Shown here: in pieces, positions 25,538 through 36,564 of the stretch | How positions within the stretch are numbered: position 1 is the first letter of the stretch | Layout of the letters: every line of letters starts with the position of its first letter | NCBI RefSeq assembly: GCF_000005505.3 | Contig: NC_016134.3 | Span: 28,285,584-28,349,583, forward strand | Origin: Brachypodium distachyon | Lineage: Eukaryota; Streptophyta; Magnoliopsida; Poales; Poaceae | Reading direction: 5' to 3' | DNA: 64,000 nt | Position numbers and translations under genes: made by a program | The notes under the pieces: generated by a model | Database searches by the model: none | The model's input: only the letters and a program-made list of their open reading frames with translations | What the model was told of the DNA's origin: nothing

Positions 25538-28236
25538 TCATCTTCTGGCCTCGACCTCCGTTGGCCGCCACATGGTCTTCCTTGCGCAGAGCATGGCTTC
25601 TTTGCGGTTGGAGACGGTCATCCTGACCTCCCAATGCATCGACCTCACCAGCTCAACGATCTCGTTCACCGTCTCCTTGTCGTCCCTCACGATCAGCTTC
25701 CCGTTCGGCCTCAAGATCCTGTCCGCCTCCACGATCACCGGCAACACCTTACACCTACATGCAGAGAATTAACACACATTCAATGAATTATTTGATGGGT
25801 TCATGGCCGTCGTCTTGGACTCAAGGGTAAGACGGCGTACCGGGTCTTGAGCTTGGAGAAGAGATGGTCGGCATGGAGGAGGTCGTAGGACCGCGGGTAG
25901 GTGCTGAAGGACTCACACCAGTCGTGGTAGATCCCGAAGAGTCCGCGCTCGAAGATCACCGGCAGGGTGTCCGGCGAGTCAATGGTGACGGTGTTCATCA
26001 CCCACACGCTCATGTCCCTCAGCGCCGCCGCGAGGCCACCGTAGACGGCTCTCATGTCCATCACGTTGCGGACGGCCGCCCAGTCAATGCCCATGCCGGT
26101 GAGGTACGAGTTCTGGACCACCTTCCTCCAATGCTCGTAGTCCGCCGCAAAGTCCTCCCGTGCCGGCCTGCCGTAGACCCCGACCTGGCTGTTGTTTAAC
26201 CAGTAGGGCACCGCCTCCGCCCTCTCCGGCCACGGCGCCGGCCACCGGGACCCGCGCACCGATGGGTAGTCTGCCGGCGCCCGGTGCATGCACGCCCGTA
26301 GCTTGATGTTCCAAGCCGCGTTCGGGTCATCGGAGCCGTCGCATAGCGGCGGCTCCTTCTGCCGCCGTGTCTCGTAGCACCGGTTGCTCTTGGGCTTCCG
26401 GAAGATGACCAGCCCCACCTGGTCCAGCGTGTCCTCTGTCTTCTTCACCATCTCCCAACACATGGCCTTGGTCAGCTTCACCATGTCATCCCAGATCTCG
26501 ACGTCTTCAGGAAGCTTCTGGTACACCGGCGTGGCGGACCACACAAAGAAGCCACCGGGCCGAAGCAGCCGGTTGAGCTCCAGCAGCAGCATGCCGCCGT
26601 CGATGTGCCACGGCACGCGGCACCGCGCGCAGTGCACCACATCGAACACCCCCGCCGGGAACGGCAGCCGCTTCGTGCCCATCACGGCGGACAAGGCCGG
26701 GATCCCCCTCTCCAGCGCGAACTGCACCTGGGCCTCGTGCTCGTCCTTGGGCGCGAAGGACATGGTGAGCGCACCCCGGTCGAAGAGGAACCCGCCGAAG
26801 CTAGCCACCCCGCAGCCAACGTCGAGCACCACCCGGCTCCGCCGCCCCCAGGCCACCTCCGGGAGCGCCTCCTGGATGAGATCAATGTAGTGCAACGCTC
26901 CTCCTGTCTTGAACTGAGTGCCGCCGCCGGGGAAGACCAGGTGCTCCCCGGACAGCTTCACCCAGTTCTGGTTATGCTTGTAGCTAGCCAGGCTTGCGTG
27001 CGGCACGTTGTGGTACCAGATCTTGGACCGGCTCGCGGGCCACCGGATCGGCTCGCGGTACGCCGCCGGGGAGGGCACGAGGCACGTCGGCGGGGTCGAG
27101 GGGCAGTGCCGCTCCCGGTGCTCGTACCGCTTGTTCGTCTTGAGCTTGCTGATGGCCGCCTCGTTGTCCAGGCACGGGATGTAGTCGGCCCCCGCGCTCG
27201 TGTTGCAGAGCTTCCATGCGTAGGGCCATGAGACCGTCGTCGTCGAGGAAGAAGAAGACAAGGAGGATGTGCCATTGTTTTTGTTGTTGTTGGCGCCCTT
27301 GGGCTTCTTGGCCTTCTTCTTCTTTGTCTTCTTTGTGGTGCTGTTCTTCAGCTCGGCGGCGCGCTTGTTCTTCTCGTTGGTGGATTCGTCCGCTTGTGTC
27401 GTGAAGGACCCGTTCTGGGCTGCGCGCTCGGTGAGAAGCTCTGCCTGCCCGTTAGGGAGGGCCTCTGGGAGGAGGTTCATCTGATCTTCTTCTTGAAGTG
27501 CTTGCTGCTCGCCGGTGCTGTCCGACGACGTCAGCTTGGCTTCTGCTGCCGTAGACGACTCGTCGGCGATTGGCTTGACGGTGATGTCTTCCGAGATGAA
27601 CGTCTTGTTGCTGTTGTTAGCGCCGGCGTCGTCCTTCACCACATCCACGCCTTCCATCTTCCCGTTCTCGTCGTCGAACGTCTGCTTCTTCGACGCCGCC
27701 GACACCGTACTCTCGTCAGAGTTCTTCGTGTCGCCCGACGTCTTCTCGCCGTCCTTCGCGGTTGTGGTGTCATCGACGGTCTTCCTGGCAGCGACAGCTG
27801 CGGCGGCAGCGGCACTGTCCGCGTCGGCGGTGGTCTCCGGCTTGACGAGCTCGCCGCCCTCCGTCCGGCCGTTCTCGTCGTCGAACGACGCCGCCTTGTC
27901 TCCGTCGCCGCCGCCGCCATTGTCGGGGTTGTTGGTCTCGGCATTGGTGGCGACGACCTCGGCGGCAACGACGTTGGTGCTGTCCTGCTTGAAGTTGTTG
28001 GTGGCGTCAATGGAGCTGTCCTCCTCCTTCTCCTTGGCGGCGCCGGCGGCGTCTGCCTTCTTGACGACCTCGGCTGCCGCCGAGGCTGTCGTCGTCGTCG
28101 GGAGGGCTTCCGGTGGCGCCGACGGCGTGGAGACCATCCAGAAGCCGACGAGGCAGAGCGCCACAAAGAGGACGATGGTGGCCGTCGAGAACAGCGACGA
28201 CCGCTGCCCCCTCTGGTTCCGATCGAACAGTGCCAT
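25538..28236 (-). CDS. Probable Golgi methyltransferase of the PMT24/25/26 type
   Basis: Two exons on the minus strand, 28236-25841 and 25754-25538, with an 86-base GT-AG intron, give 870 residues. An N-terminal signal anchor (about 15-36, TATIVLFVALCLVGFW) implies a type II Golgi membrane protein. Residues 40-335 are a low-complexity acidic Ser/Thr stem with a Lys-rich patch (302-313). The DUF248/Methyltransf_29 domain follows: YIPCLDN, YEHRERHCP, FPGGGTQF, SAM-binding LDVGCGVASFGG (471-482), HCARCRVPWH, LRPGGFFVWSATPVY, VRNVMDMRAVYGG and WVMN, ending with ILRPNGKLIVRD. These proteins are thought to methylate pectin or related wall polysaccharides; the substrate here is inferred. Long stems place it with the PMT24-27 group. 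The stem contains a duplicated FDDENG(R/K).EG motif (118-126, 187-195). A TATATATA at about 28470-28478 could be its TATA box or lie at a 5' leader splice site. Confidence 0.92.
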
Positions 28237-29439
28237 TAATCAATCCCCTCTTCCTCCCCTTATTCTTTCAGCTCATGCAATTCAGCTTCATAAATCCATA
28301 TCCGCTTCCTCAGAATTAATTTCTCCCCCTACCTCTGTATCTCCAAAGATCAACCAGATCCTGAGACAGATTTAGAACAAGAAATCACCAAATGTGCAAG
28401 TTGATTCGTATAATCGTATAAAAAACAACAAAATTTCAGAAAATCAAACCCAGCGAAGACGAACACACATGTATATATACCTGGGAATCAGGGGCTAGCT
28501 CAGTTAATTTCCCACGACCAGGAACACGTAGTACTCTGCATTGAGCTCCCGATCGATTGGATTCGATTCGATTCAAAATTCAGTTCTTGGCTAGAATGGA
28601 AGAGCATGGAGCGCTCCATGCATGATGCATGGCGTGTGAATGTGTAAACTGGGAATTAAGGTGTGGTCGGAAAGAGTGCGTCGTGGCTTTCAAGGGGAGA
28701 AGGGAGTTTGGACGGAGGGAAGGGAGCGTTAAGCGGGGTTCTAGCATTCAGACGAGACAAGTGGAGAGACCGCCGGGCAAGCCACGCTCTCCGGTTTCCT
28801 AGCACAGCCCATGCAGCCTTCTACTGTATCCCACTGTTCTGTTCCATCCTCGTGTATACACGTGACTGCGTGTTCGTTTCATAAATTGAACAGGCCAAAT
28901 GTGGTTGCATTTGGAGTGAGTTTCATCCTGGTTTCACTTTTTTTTACAGCTTTGATCCGATTTAGTTCGATTTTCGTTTTTCTACCCCGTTTGGCAAGAG
29001 CTGACGACCAATTCGTAACAAAGACACGTCCGAGCTGCATGCCATGTGGGCGTGAAAAGTGGGGCCCACATGTCAGGACAGAGGGATACAGATCAAAAGA
29101 TTAAATGGGGTCATCAGTGGCAGAAGTTTTTCTAAATCGGATAAAAAAACAAAATTCCCACTAAATTGGGTCAAAACAGTAAAAAAAACTAAAATTAAAG
29201 GATCAAAAATGCAATTCCCTCTGCTTGTATTTGGCTTGGTGATCAGTGATAACAACAAGCCACCACTGATCAGCAAGGCAGTGACAACCGTCAGTGTTGT
29301 CTATCACAGAAGACTTTCCACCATGTCCTAGACGAGTCACCACTAGCAGGTAAAGGTTGCCCGTTAACGGGCCTCCTCCTCTGGCGGCGGTGCACCCTTG
29401 TTCGGTTACACGGGGTTAAGAGAGGATTGGAAGGGAATG
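28237..29439. other. Intergenic region upstream of PMT
   Basis: Contains the PMT leader and promoter at its left. The remainder shows no recognised gene. A GATCAGTG inverted motif near 29242-29272 is small and unremarkable. Confidence 0.45.
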
Positions 29440-29444
29440 GGTGC

Positions 29445-30241
29445 TGTCGGGGGAATGACCCCGGGTAGACTCATGACGACACGTTTTAGCCGAGAAGACG
29501 AAGGCAAAGTCGGCATAGTCGTGTGTGCCGACATCGTTAAGTCAAACTATTGCTAAGATGGCATACCAAGTGTATGCCGGCACGACTATCTCGTCTTATA
29601 AGATTGCAGGATAAGGACGAATACTCTGATCGCCGAGATGTCTCAACGGTCTTATCCTCATCGCGTGGCGTAAAGTAAGCAGCGCTGTCTTTATCACGGA
29701 ATAGTAGTCGCCGCTTACGTTGCGGTGCCAGGCGACTGCGCGGAGAAGCACCGAAAGAGAATTTCTGACGGAAGCCGACAGATGACTGCTGTACTTGTTG
29801 CAGGGCGCCAGGAAAAGTAAAGTTTTCTTGTCTCCTGTGGCGCCACCCGGAAGGAACCAAGGCGCGTGCCCGGCGGGGTCCAAAGAAGATAACGTTAGGC
29901 TCCGACCCGCATGTCAGTGTGACATGGGCGGTCCATAAATAGAGTACTACCCCTCCTAGGAGAGGGATCCAAGACTTAGGCATCTAGGGTTTTCCTCTTC
30001 TTCTTCTTACTCAAGAATACAGCTCAAGGAGCGTCATTGTAGAGCTTGTTATCTCGGCTAATACAACAAAGCAGGAGTAGGAGTCTTACCTCGGCAAGAG
30101 GGCCGCGAACCTGGGTAAATTTGTGTGTGCTTGTGTATTCGTGCGTGTTTCTCTTCACGTCCTCCCTCCTCCGGATCCTCCTTCGTCCATCGGCCCCAAG
30201 ATAAGCCATCCCATGGCATCTGCCGTGACACCACCATGACA
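29445..30241 (+). repeat. 5' LTR of the Gypsy element
   Basis: Begins TGTCGGGGGAATGACCCC and ends CACCATGACA. A CATAAATAGAG motif at about 29933-29943 is the likely retrotransposon TATA box, and the following AGGGATCCAAGACTTAGG lies near the expected transcript start. Pairs with 35750-36559. Confidence 0.93.
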
Positions 30242-30259
30242 GTTGGCGCCCACCATGGG
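30242..30259 (+). other. Primer-binding-like site
   Basis: GTTGGCGCCCACCATGGG directly follows the LTR. TGGCGCC-type sequences in this place are usual primer-binding sites of grass Gypsy elements. The tRNA used was not determined. Confidence 0.6.
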
Positions 30260-30439
30260 ACCAGCAGCGGCGCTGGCTGGAGTTTTCATCCGGACGGGAA
30301 ACTTCCTCGTCACCGGAGAGCGCGTGGTCTCCGGTTTGGTCCAGAGATTCGGCTCTCTGGGCTTCACCGACAACAACGCGGGCTGCTTCAACAATGCACC
30401 GCTTCCTTGCGTGGGCCGCTTCATCAACTTCGGCCGGCA

Positions 30440-30900
30440 TAAAACCTCGGTTGATTGAGCCACTGGAACGCACTCCAGGATGCTGGTTAGATGAACTCCT
30501 TGCTGCGCTATGGAGTCTCAGGACAACTCCAAATCGCTCTACCGGCTACACACCATTTTTCCTCATATACGGGGCGGAAGCTGTCTTACCAGCCGACATT
30601 GATCATGACTCCCCGTGAGTGACCATGTATACGGAGGTCGAGGTAAAAGAGGCCCGAGAAAATGATGTCGACCTGCTCGAAGAAGCACGGGAATTGGCCC
30701 TATCTCGGTCGGCCACCTATGAACAACACCTGAGGCGTTATCACAGCCGGAGGGTAAACCCGCGAGTATTCCGGGAAGGAGACCTCGTGCTCCGACTTGT
30801 GCAGCGCACAGCCGGCATGCACAAACTGTCGCCCCCCGGGAAGGACCCTTCATTGTGAGCAAAACGCTGCACAATGATTCCTACTATCTTATAGATGCGT
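30440..30900 (+). pseudogene. Residual integrase C-terminus of Gypsy pol
   Basis: One frame encodes the end of the integrase core and its C-terminal domain (ERTPGCWLDELLAALWSLR, then YGAEAVLP, then NPRVFREGDLVLRLVQRTAG, KLSPP). The frame is broken by a TGA near 30614-30618 and by a frameshift near 30836-30850, after which the expected SYYLIDA-like tail continues in another frame. The upstream catalytic part and all of RT are deleted. No activity is possible. Confidence 0.85.
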
Positions 30901-31443
30901 AGGATCCCAAAGCAAACAGGATGGACCGGTCAGGCGAGGAGACCAAGAGGCCATGGAATGTAGCTTTACTTCGTCCGTTCTATACTTGGAAGATGAGTAT
31001 TTGTATCGTTTTCTCCTTATGTTCAATATTTTGAGACAATGAAATTATCCGACGGGTTCTCAGAAGGAACCGGTGACTTCCATGCTATTTACGTGTTATA
31101 TTGAAATTATCCCTTGTATGTCGGTATGGCTTAATTGTGTAATCTTATGTCGGTTTAGTAGTGTGTCGGTATTGAAAATCCCCTCTATGACTTCGCTGCT
31201 GTCCGCAACCCGGCTTCATGGCAAGCTAGAGATTGGGAACGAGATAGCTGAACACATGAAAAACGATTGCAGAAACCAACAAAGAAGCGAGCCGAGGTGT
31301 GCGTTGTTTCACTTAACCCGGCATTCCCTTCCGGTTTCGGATATTTCCAAGCGAGTCTGTCGAGTTTAATTTTTTGAAAGAGTTGTTCTATGACTTCGCG
31401 ATTCATACGTCGAACGCCGACAAGGCAGACAAAAGAACCGAAG

Positions 31444-34400
31444 TCATAAAACTTCACTAACAGAAAAAATAGACTCGGTGACTCGGTTGGGGAACTCGGT
31501 AATTAAAAACTTAAATAAATTAAAAATATAGTGCTTCACAAACAAAAGTGTTATACTTCGGTTACACCTGCACCCGGCATCCCGAGGATCTGATAATTTT
31601 AAAGTATTTTGTCCGACATGCCTAAGAAGAGACAGAAGGATTGGCGGCGCCAGAACCCGGAGCATCTGTTGCAGTGGAAGCTGACTCGACGACAATCTCT
31701 TCGTCGACTGCCTCCTCATCTTATCCCTCGGCCATCTCTGCCTCTGCTTCGGATACCGGGCCCTCCACAAATTTATGCACATTGGCATATTGGATGAAGG
31801 AGTAGGCTCGCTCCTGTCCGAGAGGTAGGGGGAGCCGACACGCATCGACTGCAGCACGTCGAGGTTGATGCCGTCGTACCAAGAAAGTACAAACGACAAG
31901 GCCTCATCGGTGCCGACATGAGCGGCCGACTCCCGCCACTCATCCAGACGATCCTCCACCTCCAGAAGGTGTGTTGCCAGTTCTAGGATGCCGGTCGGAG
32001 CTTCTTCTCCCGACCACAAAGCTCGAAAAGCCAGCGTTGAGCATGTTCACCCCGAAGGACTTCAGAGGCTTTACCCGGCTCGCAATGCTAACTAGGAAAT
32101 CCTCCAAGTCGTATTTGAAGGGTTCTGCCCCGGCTGGATCCCTCCTTTTACAGGCTTTAATCACGGCAGATTGGGCGGTCTCAACAGATTGTGGAAAAAA
32201 TTCTGACAAAGGCAAAAGGTAGTAATGAGTCTCGGCACCCTATGGCTATCAACGGACAGGTGATCATAGGAAGAGATTTGGACAAGGGCCACTTACTAGT
32301 CAACATGGCGTCGATTTTGATGAGGTCACGCCGGCACACGCTGAGCAGGCGGGCGTTCTCGGCCTTTTCCTTCTCGGCACTACTGGCGCGGGTTTCAACC
32401 TCAGCGACGAGATCCTTGCATTTCTGCACCTCGCTTTCCAGGCGAATCTTCTCGTCGGCCTGGGTAGAGAGAGCTGAAGTGAGTTGACCCACCTCGATCT
32501 TGTGCGCCTCCGCCTGCGCTGCGACCTGCGCCTTCAGTCGGGCAACTTCATCCCGGTGCCGCTCTTCGAGCCGGGTCTTCTCATCTATTTAGCAGATATG
32601 TGTTACAGAAGCCTGAGTTTAAAATTGAAGGAACCCGGAATAAGGATAAGATGATACCTTGAACTTCAGCAACGCGCTTCAAGAGCTCAGATATTTGAGC
32701 ATTGTCCCCGGCTGTAAACACGAGCACGTATCAGTTTCTGTTGTGCATCAATACTCGGACAAAGCTTTTATGACGGTAAAATATACTAAATCTGGCTCTG
32801 GCGATCGGCTACCAAAGCCTTGTGCTCCGCCTCCATCTTCTTATACTTCGCTAGCAAAGTCTTGAAGGTGGCGGTGCGCTTATTCATGCAGGTCTGCAAA
32901 ATAGTAATCCACAAATAAGTTTATTACAGTGGAAGGTTCACAGAATCTCGGGGAATAAGTGTTTGAAGTTTTTTAAGCTTCAGACCGACTATTCTAAACC
33001 CGGCCCGAACCTCGGGGAATAAGTGTTTGAAATTTTTAAGCTTCAGGCCGACTATTCTAAACCCGGCCCGAACCTTGGGTAACTTGCGGCTGCGGTGATG
33101 ATGGTGGCGGTGGCGGAGTCGTCTGTGGTTCTTGGGGTTCTTGGGGCCCCGTTGCCGGCTGCTGCGGGGTCTCCGTGACGAATGGCTTCGTTTGTGTCTC
33201 GGCTGCCGCCGAGGAAGGAGCAGCCCCGACTGCCGAGGTCCCGGCTGCGGATGTCCTAGCTTGGGCGACGCTCGTAGCGTCGATGCTTGGGCCGACATCT
33301 CGGACGGAAGTCGAATCCGCAGCAGTCTCGGTCCCACCCGTAGCTTGAGTTGTAGGCTCAGCACGGGGAGATGGAGCCGCCGAGATCTCAGACGCGATGC
33401 ACGTCTGAGATTGTGTGGCCGTCAGAGCCGCCCTGTAGAAATTAAAGTTGGTTATTTTCATGACAGTAAAGAAGAAAATCGACATCAAGGATTGAAGCGT
33501 TGTAAGCCTTACCCAACGGTCATGGGCTTCGGTTTGGGTCCACAACAGGCGGTTTTCTTCCGCTTCACAGTTCGCGGAAGATCCTTCTCGGCGACACGTT
33601 TCTCACGGGCCGGCGCCTCAGTAGCAACTGGAGCCGACGCCTCAGCAGCGGCGGGCTCATCCGAGTCGACAGTTTTCGGATTAGTGCATACGTAAGTATC
33701 TTGGTGATAAATGTTCTAATGACTATAAGAAGATGTCGGAGATTGTTACCTTCGGTGCGACGGGGGCCGGCGTGGGCGATCGGCATGTGATCCTCAAAGT
33801 CCGGATCTTCATGGTCGATGGTTGTGCGTTGGCTCCCAAAGCGTTCATCCGGAGACTTCCCGTCTTCGTTGCGCTGAAGGGTGAACTTCTGCACAGAGAA
33901 ATCAGATTGTGCCGAGATAAGTCTTTGTCAAATAAAAGCTGGCATAACCATATGTCGGATATGAATAGAAAGTGTGTATAAACAAGAACTCACCTGGGGA
34001 GCGCGGTGCTTCTGACTATATGCAGGTAAACCCCATTCCCAGCGCTCAGGCATATTCGTCTTCGCGATTGCCTTAACCCGGCGCAGGACCTCGCCCCTGG
34101 TCAAGTCGGACGGTGGACATTCGGTTCGGGTCGAACTGACCGTCGTAGAAGCACATCTTCTGCGTCCGGCGATGGAGTGCGCAGCACCGCCGGTACACAA
34201 AAGTTGCCAACAAATCGTCGGCAGTCATCCCGTCTTCTTTGAGTTCGAGGATGCCGGCATGGATTTCATTAATCTCGGGGATGGTCTCCTTCGGATCGTA
34301 CGTCCAGTTCTTCTTCTGCTCCGGGGGGCGACTACGAATCCCGGCAGGTTTATCTGGTCGACCTCGGAGGAGTTCTTGACACAGAAGAAGGTCTTGAGCC

Positions 34401-34944
34401 ATTTCTTACAGGACTCAAGACCTTGAATCCGAGGAAAGGCTGAACCTCGGCGAGGTATCACGGTGGCGGCGCCGCACTGAGTCATGGGCTTAGGGGCGCT
34501 GGGATTATCTTTGTCGGGAAGAACTTGTGGCCGAAACATGAAGTATTTGGCCCACAAGTCGGTGGAAGGCCAGAGGCCGAGATAGGCTTCGCAACAGGTG
34601 ACGAACGCCGAGAGAGTAAGGATGGCGTTCGCCAGAAGGTGGTGCGGCAGAAGGCAGAAGAAATCTAAGAACTTCCTAGTAAATTCACTGTCCGGGAGAG
34701 CAAAACCGTGTTTGAAATGAGCGAGGAAGACGACATGCTCACCAGGCTTCGGTGTCGGCACGATCTCGTTGCTGGGGATCCGATACTCCACTTCTTCTGG
34801 AATCCGCCGGGAGCAGCAGAGCCACGCGATGTCCGCCGGGGTGACGTCGGAACCCTCCCTGCCAGCTCGCTCCGAGCCCATCCTCTCTTCGGCCTGCTGA
34901 GCAGCAGGCTCGACGGCGGCGGCGTCACGGGAGGAAGAAGCCAT
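31444..34944 (-). pseudogene. Antisense accessory ORF (aORF) of the Gypsy element, degenerate
   Basis: The minus-strand gene starts at ATG 34944 (MASSSRDAAA). The first exon encodes a globular region (EEVEYRIPSNEIVPTPKPGE, HFKHGFALP, FLCLLPHHLLANAI) typical of the plant mobile-element-associated domain in these aORFs. Frame changes occur near 34330 and 34140, a likely GT donor lies at about 33993, and further exons follow (33890-33750, 33695-33540, 33430-33060). A coiled-coil stretch at about 32500-32270 (Ala/Glu/Lys-rich heptads) and a C-terminal part (LLEVEDRLDEWRESAAHVG) around 32000-31800 are in other frames. The function of aORFs is unknown. At least three shifts suggest this copy is dead. 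Exon limits are approximate. Confidence 0.6.
32949..33075. repeat. Two-unit tandem repeat inside the Gypsy aORF
   Basis: Units 32949-33012 (64 bases) and 33013-33075 (63 bases) are nearly identical, each starting CGGGGAATAAGTGTTTGAA and ending CGGCCCGAACCT. Differences are one T-run indel and about two substitutions. Confidence 0.9.
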
Positions 34945-35749
34945 GGTTTGGAAAACTAGATCTAGGGTTTGCTTCTCCGGTGAGAAGGTGCTGGCACGAG
35001 GCTCAAGCGAGCAAGGAAGTGCGGCGGAGGGCCAAGAGAGCGTGCGCGAGTTTGCGGCGGCGAGCTCAGTGGCTAAGAGCTAGGAACTGCGACGGCGGAA
35101 GAACTTGGAGCTAGCAGCAATGGCGGATTGCGCAAGGAGCTAAGGAGCAGAGGAGAGCGAGGGAGATGAGGAGTGCGAAGGGTTTTTTTACCCTCGCCCC
35201 CTCCCTCTATTTATACCCGCGGCACACTAATGGGTCCCTGTGGCTAACGGAAAGAACGCACACGATCATGGGGGCATTCAACCCCATTAACGCGCACGCG
35301 TTCGGAAACCGCGCAGCGTGGCACAAAGAATCCCGTCGAATCCGGGAGGATAAGTATCTGCGTGGGAACTGAAATTCCCCTCTTAATGGATCTGTCGACT
35401 TTACTGTCCGATGGGATGACGCGCTCGCCTCAAAAAGCGTGCCGGCAGTACTTCGGGTCTTATCTTCGCGTTACTTAAGCAAAACTCAAAGTACGAGCGA
35501 CAGGTGGCAGCTGTGTCGACAGGAGCAAGTTTACTACTGTAGGCCACGGAGGAAAGAGGAATCTCGGCTCAGGGCTGAATAAGCACGCCGATTCAATATG
35601 TCGGAATAGCTTGATCTCGGTTAAGAGAACTCGGGGCTGTTTCAGCATCCTCTTCGGCTAAGCCCTGGTTGGCTTCAGTGGTTTGTTTATGGGAAACTGT
35701 CGTGGTCCAACATTCTTCCCTGCCGGACTGCAACAGCTTCGGAGACTAG

Positions 35750-36559
35750 TGTTGGGGGAATGACCCCGGGTAGGGTCATGACGACACACTTTAGCTGAGA
35801 AGACGAAGGCAAAGTCGGCATAGTCGTGTGTGCCGGCATCGTTAAGTCAAACTATTGCTAAGACGGCATACCAAGTGTATGCTGGAACGACTATCTCGTC
35901 TTATAAGATTGCAGGATAAGGACGAATACTCTGATCTTGGCTGGCGTCGAGATGTCTCAACGGTCTTATTCTCACCACGTGTCGTAAAGTAAAGCAACGC
36001 TGTCTTTATCACGGAAAAGTAGTCGCCGCTTACGTTGCGGTGCCAGGCAACTGCGTGAAGAAGCACCGAAAGAGAATTTCTGACGGAAGCCGGCAGATGA
36101 CTGCTGTATTTGTTGCAGGGCGTCAGTAAAAGTAAAGTTGTCTTGTCCCCTACGGCGCCATCCGGAGGGAACCAAGGCGCGTGCCCGGCGGGGCCCAAAG
36201 AAGATAACGTTAGGCTCCGGTCCGCATGTCAGTATGACATGGGCGGTTCATAAATAGAGTACTACCCCTCTCACGAGAGGGATCCAAGACTTAGGCATCT
36301 AGGGTTTTCCCCTTCTTCTTCTTTTTCCTCAAGAATACAGCTCAAGGAGCGTTATTGTAGAGCTTGTTATTTCGGCTAATACAACAAAACAGAAGTAGGA
36401 GTCTTAACTCGGTAAGAGGGCTCCGAACCTGGATAAATCTGTGTGTGCTTGTGTATTCGTGCGTGTTTCTCTTCACGTCCTCCCTCCTCCGGATCCTCCT
36501 TCGTCCATCGGCCCCAAGATAAGCCATCCCATGACATCTGCCGTGACACCACCACGACA
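35750..36559 (+). repeat. 3' LTR of the Gypsy element
   Basis: Begins TGTTGGGGGAATGACCCC and ends CACCACGACA, followed by the GGTGC duplication. Compared with the 5' LTR it has a 10-base insertion-like difference near 35937-35947 and many single changes. Confidence 0.93.
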
Positions 36560-36564
36560 GGTGC

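Larger units (their letters stand above)
29445..36559 (+). mobile_element. Gypsy LTR retrotransposon, internally deleted, with antisense ORF
   Basis: A 7115-base element bounded by TG...CA and by perfect 5-base target duplications GGTGC at 29440-29444 and 36560-36564. Long terminal repeats are 797 (29445-30241) and 810 bases (35750-36559). After the left LTR come a primer-binding-like site and a short gag leader, then the sequence jumps near 30440 to the end of integrase; protease, reverse transcriptase and RNase H are absent. The right part carries an antisense accessory ORF, a feature known from grass Gypsy families such as RIRE2 and Grande. The LTRs differ at dozens of positions (by eye roughly 6 percent), so the insertion is not recent. 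It cannot move by itself. Confidence 0.93.

Noticed and set aside
27394..28375. Long open frames opposite the PMT gene
   Set aside because: They are antisense shadows of the GC-rich PMT exon; composition is low complexity and no domain is seen.
33132..33695. 187-codon plus-strand frame inside the Gypsy element
   Set aside because: It is the complement of the Ala/Pro-rich aORF stretch.
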